Origin: Laguncularia racemosa
Lineage: Eukaryota > Streptophyta > Magnoliopsida > Myrtales > Combretaceae
Direction of reading: 5' to 3'
DNA length: 64,000 nucleotides
Assembly (NCBI GenBank): GCA_037954665.1
Contig: JBBMOL010000023.1
Location: 3,906,001-3,970,000, forward strand
Part shown: positions 13,197-23,381 of the stretch, in pieces
Position numbering within the stretch: position 1 is the first letter of the stretch
How the letters are laid out: every line of letters starts with the position of its first letter
Notes under the pieces: generated by a model
Database searches by the model: none
Told to the model about the DNA's origin: nothing
What the model saw: the letters and a program-made list of their open reading frames with translations, nothing else
Made by a program: the position numbers and the translations under genes

Positions 13197-13500
13197 GTTA
13201 TGATCTCTCTTAAAGTATTTTAATGATAACAAAAAGTACTAAATGTTTTTAATAAAGTTCATTATATTTACAATTTGAACAAAGAGTAAGAAGAAAAACT
13301 ATGTTGTTACTAATTACTCAGAAAATAAGTCAGAAAGTGTTGCTGTTACAAGTTCGTATAAACAAAAAAAAAAATTTCTACATCAACGAAACTCAGAAGA
13401 TAAGTTAGAAGGTGTTGTTGTTATGAGTTTGTATAAATAGAACAACTTTATATATCAACGTAAGTTGGTTAACCTTCAATCTTGAAAACCCAGCTCTACT
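13197..13500 (+). repeat. Copia 3' LTR, truncated
   Basis: Matches the first 300 bp of the 5' LTR (4256-4558) with many substitutions and small gaps. The match ends at the shared TCTACTTA; the next base belongs to the Gypsy LTR. About 1.25 kb of LTR is missing. Confidence 0.8.
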
Positions 13501-14471
13501 TAGTCACTTATACTTGATAGGTTGATATCTCTTTAATAGTGACATAAGAGCTAACTGTGAGACTACTCTTCCAAGTACAAGTTTACCTTATTTGTTGATT
13601 GTGTTTGATAGTGTAGTTGTTTGATGAATTTAAATGTTATTTGATGGAAATGCATATGTTGCTTGTGCTTGGCTCAGCTAGGGGCTTGTAGTGGTAGATC
13701 ACTAGGGGGCACCGTGATAATCGGTATATGACATTATCTCTAGTGGAGTTTTATATCAAAATGATCTATGGTAGATTAGGGTTAGATGAGGCCCATTGTA
13801 GCAGTTTCCAACTTAGGAATACATATATGTATATAAGCTTTATATGGTATGATAGGGTCATGAGTACCCCCTTATTGTTTATTAGCTAAATTGAAAATAA
13901 ATAATCTAAAGATTGAGTTATGTACATTTGCTACATTTACATGTTGATTAATGTGGCACGCATATATCTGTATAGTACTCACGTACTAGGCTTAGGCTCA
14001 TTCCAGTTATTTTTCAGCTGTAGGTGAATATGACCAGTACGTTGACTACGATGACTACAATGAGTATGGGAATGTAGTTTACTATTATTAGGACAAAAAT
14101 GGGGAAGATTATCAATATTATTATGGAGATGAGTAATGTGGGAGTAGATGAAGGATTTTTATAGAATTTGGCAATGTTTAAGAAGAGAGCTTAGAGATTG
14201 TTTATAAGCTACTAAACATGTTATTTCATTAAATGTTGATAGAAGTTTACAATGGTATTTAGACTAAAATTTGATGTACCTTTTCTTAACTAATAGTAAT
14301 TAAAATGATTCATTTGTGAGTCGTTCATTTATATTATTAGAGTTACAATTATATTAATGTATAGTGAAGATGAATAGGTTTAAAGTTGCAAGAAGATAGA
14401 GAGCCTTAGAGTACCGCTACTCAGTAGGGACACGTGATAGGTTATAGCATTCTCGTTTTTTAGGCATTACA
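13501..14471 (+). repeat. Gypsy 5' LTR, 3' half only
   Basis: Matches 20578-21548 of the 3' LTR, including the TGATAGGTT start region and the TTACA end. The first 930 or so bases present in the 3' copy (19644-20577) are absent here. Confidence 0.75.
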
Positions 14472-14478
14472 ACTTAGA

Positions 14479-14490
14479 TGGTATCAAAGC
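14479..14490 (+). other. Gypsy primer-binding site
   Basis: TGGTATCAAAGC, one mismatch from the standard initiator-Met primer site, seven bases after the LTR end. Confidence 0.75.
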
Positions 14491-14781
14491 CTAGGTTTTG
14501 ATAAATAAAATATAGGTTGTAATCCATAGAGCATAAGTTTGAAGATCCTTAAGTACTAGGTTGATGATTGATAGGTATAGGCTTCAATCAGTGGAAAGTA
14601 GGTTGTGATTTTAAGATGAATTAGGCATTGAATCTGTAAGACGATGAGATATGAAGAGAGTGGTTGAAATTATGGGTAGATTGCTTTGTTTAATAGTTTA
14701 TTTTACTGTAATTATTATCCTTATTTGGTAGTTTCCTTATGTTTCTATTTTATTTATGTATAAGTATGTATTTATGTATGT

Positions 14782-14982
14782 ATGTATATATATATACAGG
14801 TGTATACCATCACCAACTTTTAAACTGACTCTAACTCTCGAATCTATTCGATTGTCTCCTCTCAAGCAGAATACCTCCCTTTATATATATATATATACAG
14901 GTGTATACCATCGCCAACTTTTAAACTAACTCTAACTCTCAGATCTATTCAGTTGTCTCCTCTTAAGCAGAATACCTCCCTT
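14782..14982 (+). repeat. 101-bp tandem duplication in Gypsy leader
   Basis: The block containing ACAGGTGTATACCATC starts at 14796 and again at 14897, and each copy ends with AATACCTCCCTT. Two copies of about 101 bp lie head to tail, separated by a (TA)n tract that probably took part in the slippage or unequal exchange. Confidence 0.85.
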
Positions 14983-15059
14983 AAGAATCACAAAACAAAG
15001 CTTATCTAGCATTGGACAAAATAGGAATGCCTTAGATGAAAGGTGCCCTGTAGGACCGC

Positions 15060-16150
15060 CACAACAAAGAGCACTAGTACAAACGCCTGACATTACTACA
15101 TAGTTGTTAGAGACTATGAATACCCTAGTAGGGATGATAACATGGCAGCAACAATAAGCCATGAGACCTGGTAAGCTTATGGATGACCAATTTAGGCTGA
15201 ACAAGTTTATCAAGCTAGCAAAAGAATTTCATCTCAAAGTTGATGATCCATTAGAAGCTAAACACTGGATCACAAAAACCAAGAAAAGTTTTGCTGCATT
15301 TAGAGTGTCAAAAGGCAGGAAAGTGGATTGTGTAGCCTTCATGCTAAAGGGATTGGCTGTAGATTGGTGGGATAGTGTCTCCAGACTAGTAGGAGCATTT
15401 ATGGGTTAGCAAAGAGTGAGGGAATTATTTTATGATAAATACTTTCCTAGCAACATTAGGGATCAAATAAAGACAACATATTACAATTGTCAACAAGGTA
15501 ACCAGGTCGTAGAAGAATATGAAGCGAAGCTGAACCACTTGATCAAATTCTTACCTGAGACAATTCATGCCGATGATGCCTCAAGAGCTAGAAGATTTAT
15601 AAGGGGTTTAGAACCTAATCTTCAACATGAGGTGGGATTTTTCCAATTGGTCACATATGCAGAAGTAGTAGATAAGGCTAAGTTTATGGAATAGAGTGGG
15701 AGAAGAATAGAAGAGCAATTATCTCTCTGGGCTAGTGTGGTGCTAAGGAAGAGGCCAACCCCTAGTACGACTTATTCAGATAAAGGGAAGAGACTTGTGG
15801 TATACTAAGCCAGACCTGTAGCCTTTGCACCTAGGCCTATTTGAGCAAAACCTATACTACTTGCCTTGCCTCTACCTCCGCTATTGGGACTAGAGTGAAG
15901 ATGTCCCCAATATATAGGACCACATGAATTAAATTAGTGTAGTTAGCTTGAAGGAGCTTTCTTCTCCTATAGTAAAACGAGACACACTAGAAGAACATAT
16001 ACTAAGAAAGTTATACCATAGGCATTCTACTATACTTGTAAGCAAAAGGGTCATAGATTTTTTGAATGTAGTGCTACCATTAATCAGATGGCTATAGTTC
16101 CACAACAATCTTATGCAGCAGCCACTAAGACCTCAACATAAAGTACCGGT
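15060..16150 (+). pseudogene. Gypsy gag remnant
   Basis: 15161-15694 holds the retrotransposon gag domain: FRLNKFIKLAKEFHLKVDDP, then AVDWWDS near 15360 and V-R-E-L-F-Y-D-K-Y-F-P at 15414, followed by the Q-G-N-Q-V-V-E-E-Y-E block. The frame is cut by TAG at 15407 and later stops. A zinc knuckle, YTCKQKGHRFFEC, is at about 16028-16068. This is the capsid/nucleocapsid precursor of the element and cannot be translated intact. Confidence 0.8.
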
Positions 16151-16239
16151 TGATAGACCCCAACACACAAGATTGAGGCAAAGAGCACTAGGTTATGTTT
16201 TTGCCTTATAACAACAACAGTAGTAGGATACTCTGGATC

Positions 16240-19200
16240 AAGCTACTATTGTAGGTACGCTACTCATCCATTCAACTACCACATATGTACTATTTGATAC
16301 AAGTGCAACACATTTATCATTCGACTTTACAAATGTGTGTGGTTTGAAACCTATGCTACTAAATGATTTTATGATTGTGAATAGTTCTTTGGGAGTAGGA
16401 GGAAGGTTGAATCACATGGGTAGAGATGTTGGGACCGAAATACAATGAAAAGTAATGCTAGCTGATTTGTCTATGTTAGAGATGACGGATTTTGATTTCA
16501 TTTTAGGGGTAAATTGGTTGTCTAAATATTATGCCACCATCGATTGTCATAATTTGGTGGTCCGATTTAATGTCCCGAATGAAGATTCAATTACACTTAA
16601 CTTAAAAGCAAAAGGCTTGTGACCCTTCCTACTTATAAGTTGTGGGATAAGAGTAGGATATTAGCATTGTTAATAGAGACTAAACAAGCCATGAAACTAG
16701 AAGACATACATGTTGTGGAGGAATATGCAAACATTTTTCCAAAAAATATATTAGGCTTACCACTAGTTAAAGAAATGGAATTTTGTATTAATTTGGTATC
16801 GAGAATAGCACCAATATCTAAAGCACCCTATAGAATGGTACCTATTGAATTGTTGGAGTTGAAGACTTAACTTCAAGAGTTACAAGATGAAGGGTTTATC
16901 AGACCAAGCTTTTTTGCCATGGGTTGTTCCAATGCTCTTCATTAAGAAGAAAGATGGGAGCATGAGGTTATGTATTGACTACAAGGAGTTAAATCGAGTC
17001 ATAATCAAGAATAAATACCCCCTCCCCAGAATAGATGACTTATTTGACCAATTATAGAGAGCTCAAGTTTTCTTTAAAATCAACTTGAGATCGAGGTATC
17101 ACCAACTAAGGATTAAGGAAGAAGACATTCAAAAGACTGCATTTAGAACTTGATATGGGCATTATGAATTCCTAGCAATGCCTTTTTGGGTAAGCAAATG
17201 CTCCAACTGCTTTTATGAATCTTATGAACAAAGTGCTCAAGGACTTTTTGGACCAGTTTGTAGTGGTGTTCATAGATGATATACTCATCTATTCTAAGAA
17301 CAAAGAGGAACATGAACAACATCTGAGATTAGTTTTGGAAAGACTATAGGAGGAGAGATTATATGCAAAGTTTAGTAAATGTGACTTTTAGTTGGAGCAC
17401 TTATTCTTCTTAAGACATGTGGTAAATAAGGATGGCATCTCAATAGATCCTAAGAAGATAAAAGTGGTGGTTGACTGGCCAAGACCAAAGATTGTGACAG
17501 AGGTTAAAGCTTTTTGGGACTAGTTAGCTATTACAAGCATTTTATGGAAAAATTCTCTTGCATAGCTACTCCTTTGACCCAACTGCACAAAAGAAGATGA
17601 GATTCGTGTAGGATAATAGTTGTGAAAATAGTTTCATAACACTAAAGGAAAAATTGTTAACAACTCCAATGTCAGCACTACCTAAGACAGGGGAAGAGTT
17701 TAAGATTTTTAGTGATGTGTCGACTCAAGGTTTGAGATGTGTACTCATGCAAAATAGGAGACTCATTGCATATGCCTCTTGTCAGTTGAAATTATATGAG
17801 AGGAATTAACCACACCCCCCACACATACACAACTTAAAGTTAGCTGCAGTGATCTTAACATTGAAACTATGAAGACACTACCTATATGATGAGAAGTACA
17901 AAATCTTCACAGACCACAAGAGTTTGAAATATTTATTCACACAGAAGGATCTAAATCCGAGGCAGAAAGGGTGGCTAGAGTTGATTAATGACTATGATAT
18001 GGAGATCTACTATTACCCCGAGAAGGTAAATGTTGTAGTGAATACCCTCAATCGAAAGAAGCGGGTTAATATAGCAACTTTAATCACCTCTCAAAAACAG
18101 ATATTGGAAGACATATGGAAGCTAGAGTTAGAAATGGTGACACATGAAGTAGGAGCCAAATTAGCTAGTCTTCATATTCAACCAACCCTTCTTGACCGAA
18201 TTAATGCAGCACAATTTAGAGATTCCAGAATTCAAAAGATTAGGAGCAAAATAGAATGGTGAGAAACAACTAAGTTTAAGGAGGATGCTAGAGGTGTAGT
18301 AAAATATAGTATGAGATTATGTGTACTTGATAACACTAAATTGAAGAAGGAAATTGTGAAAGAGACTCATTACTGGAGATACATGGTATATCCTAAAAGT
18401 ACCAAAATATGCAAAGATTTAAAGAATCATTATTGGTGGAGAAATATGAAATGAGAGATAGCATAATTTCTATCCAAATGCATGATGTGCCAACAAATTA
18501 GAATTGAATGTCAAAGACCAGCTGGTGAGTTACAACCACTTCCTATGCTTAAATGGAAGTGAAAACATGTAACTATGGACTTTGTTACAGCTCTTCCAAG
18601 AACAAAGGAAAAACATAATGCAATATGGGTAATTGTAGATAGATTAACCAAATTTACCCATTTCATACCAATTAAAGTGAAGTATAAGTTAGAGAAAATT
18701 GCTCGGTTGTGTATTAAAGAGATTATCAAATTACACGGTGTGCCAACCACTATAACTTTGGATAAGGATACATGGTTCGTTAGTAGATTCTAAAAAGTTT
18801 ACATAGAGCTTTAGGTACTAAATTACAATTTAGTACCACTTTCCATCCTTAGATAGATGAGCAGTTTGAAAGGACTATTCAAATTTTAGAAAACTTGTTG
18901 CGAGCATGTGCTTTGGACCATAGAGGTAATTGGAATGATCATCTACCTTTGGTAGAATTTGCATACAACAACAGCTACTAAGCAACTATTCAAACAACGC
19001 CATATGAAGCACTTTATGGCAAGAAGTGCAGATCCCCATTACACTGGGATAAGGTTGGCAATAGACAAATAATAAGAACAAAGATAGTGCAAGAAGTTGT
19101 AGATAAAGTGAAGGTGATATGACAAAGAATTCTTTCAGCTCAAAGTCACCAAAAAATTATGCAAATAGAAGGCAACGCCCTTTAGAATTTCAAGTCGAAG

Positions 19201-19590
19201 ATAAGGTTCTGTTGAAGGTTTTTACAACTAAGGGAGTAATCAAATTTAGTCTGAGAAGAAAGTTAAATCCAAAGTATGTGGGTCCATTTGAAATCTTGGA
19301 GAGAATTGACAATGTTGCTTATAAGTTAACTCTATCACCAAGTTTGGATGGGATTCATGATATATTTAATGTATCTATGTTAAGGAAGTTTGTGTCAAAT
19401 CCGAATCAAGTAGTAGCTTTGGAACCTTTAAATGTACAGCCAAATTTATCCTCTATTAAAAGACTTGTAAGGATTGTTGACACTAAGGAACAAGTGTTAA
19501 GGAAAAGAGTGATTCTCTACGTCAAAGTACAATGAACAAATCAAACAGAACGTGCAATGACATGGGAGCTAGAAGAAGATATGTAAAGGA
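16240..19590 (+). pseudogene. Gypsy pol remnant (PR-RT-RNase H-INT-chromodomain region)
   Basis: Protease near 16285-16330 has VLFDTSATHLSF, with D-T-S in place of D-S/T-G. Reverse transcriptase runs 16720-17540, with KDGSMRLCIDYKELN at 16950 and the catalytic FIDDILIYSK at about 17270. RNase H follows at 17690-18060, with F-S-D-V-S for the usual D-A-S and TDHKSLKYL. Integrase occupies 18330-19110: the C-M-M-C half of a zinc finger at 18480, the first catalytic D in MDFVTALP at 18575, and a degraded second D block near 18765. 19119-19535 is the longest open stretch and encodes the post-integrase region. Multiple stops, mostly TAG, and frameshifts make this a fossil. Confidence 0.8.
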
Positions 19591-19643
19591 ATCATCTAGA
19601 GCTCTTTTCAAACACAAATAACTTTCGAGGATGAAAGTTTTTA

Positions 19644-21548
19644 TGAGGACAATATATAAAATATATAGATTACATTATATATTATAATTTAAACATAAGG
19701 CTATGAAATGTAATAAGTTTAAAATATGAGGGGCAAATTTAGTCTTTTTAAGGTCTAGATATTTAAAACCCCAATTGACCAGTTATCTCTCCTTTTTCCC
19801 ATTTGCACAATTGAAACCACTAAGATGCTCTTAGACACACGTAAGCTAGCCTAACCGAAATCTATAGAATCAACATATATTCTCCAAATAAGGGCTTTTA
19901 TCACTAAGATAGGTATTCCTAATTTTAGAATTGTAAGTATAAGTGATCTTTAGTGATGTATTGTTAGTACTCGAAACAAGGGAGTGAGACAGAGCAAGCA
20001 CCCACATGAGATAAAATGATGTGGAGATTTCAATCGCAATTAGAGCAAATAAGTATATATAATCCATAATACGTATGGAATTTACAAGATCAATTGAGCC
20101 AAATTGCTTTGGATTCATTGAAATTAGGGTTTAAGAGCTAATTGGAAAAGAGGAGGAAGAAGACTCTTGAAATAGAAGGGTATACGGTCAAGTATATAGA
20201 CATGTATCTCACCATGTTGAATGGAGATGAAATTTTACGTTATAAAGGATACACGACACGATATACAAGTGTGTACCTACCCGTGTTGAAATATACAGCC
20301 AAGTATATGACCGTATACTTAGGCATGTTAAAAAAGTTTCATACACAGAAAGGTAGACAGCCATTCCTACAACTGTGTTCCCTCCTATGTTCTTCTGCAT
20401 AGCCACATACATAGTCATGTTGTTCTAAACACCCATATTTCAATTCTAATTCTCTTTTTCTACAATTCTAAGCTAAGATTCATGTGCAATAAAACAATGG
20501 GAGAGAGAAATATGCAATTAAGATATGATTAATCACTTAGTAAACTTAGATTATCTCGTAGGATAGAACTAAACTTAGTCCTTTATGCTTGATAGGTTAA
20601 TATCTCTTGATAGTGATGTAAGAGCTAATTATGAGACCACTCCTCCAAGTACGCGTTTACCTTATTTGTTTATTGTGTTTTGATAGTGGAGTTGTTTAAT
20701 GAATTTAAATGTTATCTAACGGAAATGCGTATATTGCTTGTACTTAGCTCGACCTAGGGGCCCGTAGTGGCAGATCCTTAGAAGGCATCGTAATGATCAA
20801 TATACGAAGTTATCCCTAGTGAAGTCCTATGCCAAAATGATCAGAGATAGATTAAGATTAAACTGGGCCTATAGTGGCAGTTCCTAACCTAGGAATACCT
20901 ATATGTATATAAGTATTATATGGTGTGATAGGATCATGAGTATCCCCTTATTATTTGTTGGCTAAATTAAAGATAAATAATTTAAAGATTGTGTTATGTA
21001 CATCCGCCGCATTTACATGTGTTGGTATTGTGATTAATGTGTTACGTACATGTTTATGTGGTATTTGCATACTAAGGTTAAGCTCGTTTTACTTATTTTT
21101 CAGTTGCAGGTAAGTACAACAAGTACACCGATTGCGATAAGTATGGAAATGTAGTTTACTATTATCACAATGAAAATAGGGGAGATTATCGGTATTATTT
21201 TGGAAATGAGTAATGTGGAAGTAGATGAAGGATTTTTATAGAATTTGGAAATGTTTGAGTAGAGAGCTTATAGATTGTTTATAAGCTATTAAACATGATA
21301 TTTTATTATATGTTGATGAAAGTTTACAATGGTATTTGAACTAAAATTTGATGTGCCTTTTCTTAACTAATAGTGATTAGAATGATTCGCCTATGAATCA
21401 TTCATTTATATTATTAGAGTTACAATTATATTAATGTGCAGTGGAAATAAGCAAGTTTGAAGTTGCAGGGAGATAAAGAACCTTAGTGTGTCACTATTCG
21501 ATAGGGACAGGTGGTAGGTTATAGCATTCCTAATTTTAGGGCGTTACA
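19644..21548 (+). repeat. Gypsy 3' LTR
   Basis: Begins with TGAGGACAAT just after the purine-biased end of the internal region and ends in TTACA at 21548, about 1905 bp. The last 970 bp match the 5' LTR. Between 20180 and 20420 a short imperfect motif (TATA/TGTA core followed by CCATGTT or CCCGTGTT) recurs several times. I associate it with decayed ACACGG/CCGTGT repeats known from plant Tekay LTRs. The small ORFs inside (20142-20402) are low-complexity by-products of this motif. The exact LTR start is uncertain by tens of bases. Confidence 0.65.
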
Positions 21549-21571
21549 AAGACAAAGATGAAACGGATAAA

Positions 21572-22095
21572 TGTAGAGCAAAATTATTGCTCTTAATAAG
21601 AAGGATTTAGTCAATCCCAATATTTTAAATGTAATTCCTTTATTGATTTATTACTCTTATGCAACTATTATTACATGCCCTTAATTAATCATTATTTTCT
21701 CTTTTGGTTGTAGAAATGTGTTTGGTTTTTCAATTCCAATAGACAAAACTGTCTTCCTATAAATGCCCATTGCCAAAGTTTTGTTAAGGTTAGCTCGCCA
21801 ACTACATTTGGCTTTCAGTTTTGTTATTCCCTTAATGTATTAAAGATCTATCAATTGAAATATTGAGGGCAAGTCATTTGTAACATCCATAAACCAAGTG
21901 CCACCCCCCACCCAAACTAACATTGCCCACAACAACCCTCACCCCCCAACTTAATTAGGTCATACAAAGGCACTTTTCTTGGTGCATATGCATATGAAAC
22001 CAATGATAGCATACAATAAACAAGATATAAGTAAAGGAATTTACATAAGGTAAATACATTGATTGACGTCGATGGATCATTATTCAGGAAGCTCC
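21572..22095 (+). pseudogene. Partial, intron-containing copy of the DAR GTPase gene
   Basis: Aligns with 23759-24283 of the functional gene at a constant offset of 2187-2188 bp. It covers the end of exon 2 (to 21630), intron 2, exon 3 (21714-21788) and the first 300 bp of intron 3. Introns are kept, so it arose by DNA duplication rather than retroposition. Exon 3 keeps both splice sites and an open frame but is one codon shorter and has many substitutions. No exon 1 or GTP-binding exons are found with it. It begins about 24 bp after the Gypsy 3' LTR end, so the LTR complex probably interrupted a longer duplicate. Confidence 0.85.
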
Positions 22096-23259
22096 ATATA
22101 CTACCACTACTATGACTATCATTATGTTAAATCATCATCACCACTGCCATAATCGTTATAGTAATACATTACTATCACCCTCATCAAATCATAGAATAAT
22201 TAACACTATCATTATACACCATAATTAACACTATTGTTCTCACATAGCCAGCACCCCATTGTTACTATTGTCACTATCAATTTCATGGTGCTAAGCAAGT
22301 GGGTGGAGTCAGTAATGTTATTGGTAGTAGTACTATAGTGATGGTGATGATGCTACAATTATAATATTGATGGCAACAACAATAATGATAAGATAGGGAC
22401 AAAGCATAAAAATGTGATTTTATTAAATATATAATAACATAATATAATTATAAAAATTTCTATTTTAATATAGTACGTGTGCATAATAAATAATATATAA
22501 CATATCAAACATGGCATAAAATATCTAAATCGTGCTGTTTTCTTTATGCTATAACTATACTGCCTATGCCATTCTTCTTGTCCCATACTGTGTTGGATTC
22601 AAATATTATCCAATTACATTAGAAACGTATTGGTGTCAAACAATTGAACTTGAATGAATTTCTAGGCTTGTTTATGCACTTTTTACTCCGATTTTAGTTT
22701 ATAAAAAATGCTATTTTTTCATGTTATTTTTTTAACATTTTATTACATACTCTTACATATTATTTGTATTTATAGCTATATTTCAATTGAGTCTTATTTA
22801 TATATTTATCCGTATCATATTTTATTTATATCTTATTTAATTTTAATGCTTATAACTTTGCTTAAATTCTCTTAGTTTATTTTTATTTTTATTTAGATGC
22901 TAACGAATATTTTATTTTAGTAAATACTTAGGCCTAATTTGTTAACTCTATCAAACTAGTTTTTAAGAAATTTAAATTACTAACATTTTTTAATTGTGCT
23001 CGATAAGATCTTTAGATAGAGAAATATATTGGAATTTCATCCCCATTCCAAGCAACCTGAAGTTAGTAAGCATCTACTTTTATCATTACACTAATAAGTT
23101 TTCTTCAATTCAAATACCAAGCACAGAAATTTAGAATTTTTTAAAAATATATATATTCCATGAATTAATGAAAAGAGACCTAGAACTAGAAGTGAAAAAA
23201 ATTGAAAATAAATTGGATAAATTTCAAAAAGCCATTGCTTGAAAAAAAAAAAAAAAAAA
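22096..23259. other. Intergenic region upstream of the GTPase gene
   Basis: No coding signal. 22090-22400 is an imperfect trinucleotide-like low-complexity stretch (CAT/CACT/ATC words on the + strand). The rest is AT-rich. An A run of about 18 lies at 23240-23258, about 120 bp before the start codon. Confidence 0.6.
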
Positions 23260-23343
23260 GAAAAAGAAAGATCAAACCTGCCACCGCGGCGGTTTATCGA
23301 CGTGTAATTTTTCAGTGATAAGCTAAAAACCTTAAACCCTATA

Positions 23344-23353
23344 TTTTCCCGCC
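23344..23353 (+). promoter_or_regulatory. E2F-like motif upstream of the GTPase start
   Basis: TTTTCCCGCC lies 28 bases before the ATG and matches the plant E2F/DP consensus TTTSSCGC. One short match is weak evidence. It sits in the only GC-rich part of the 5' region. Confidence 0.35.
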
Positions 23354-23381
23354 GACGAACGCCACCGGAAGAGAGGAGAAA

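Larger units (their letters stand above)
4256..13500 (+). mobile_element. Copia LTR retrotransposon, Sirevirus-like, decayed
   Basis: Order of parts: 5' LTR, Met-tRNA primer-binding site, gag, protease, integrase, reverse transcriptase, RNase H, an additional ORF in the env position, polypurine tract, truncated 3' LTR. Integrase before reverse transcriptase defines Copia (Pseudoviridae). The long gag with two zinc-knuckle regions, the length of about 9 kb and an extra 3' ORF point to the Sirevirus lineage. Every frame carries stops or frameshifts, so it is a fossil. LTR copies differ at many positions, suggesting an old insertion. No target-site duplication can be tested because the right LTR is cut off after about 300 bp. 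Confidence 0.85.
13501..21548 (+). mobile_element. Ty3/Gypsy LTR retrotransposon, Tekay/Del-like, decayed
   Basis: Parts in order: partial 5' LTR, Met-tRNA primer site, gag, protease, reverse transcriptase, RNase H, integrase, chromodomain-position C-terminus, 3' LTR. RT before integrase defines Gypsy. The C-terminal block (HDIFNVSMLRKF and a later TWELEEDM remnant) fits chromoviruses of the Tekay/Del group, as does the long (about 1.9 kb) LTR. All frames are broken. The left end is fused to the Copia LTR. The right end abuts a duplicated piece of a host gene. No target-site duplication can be checked. Confidence 0.8.
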
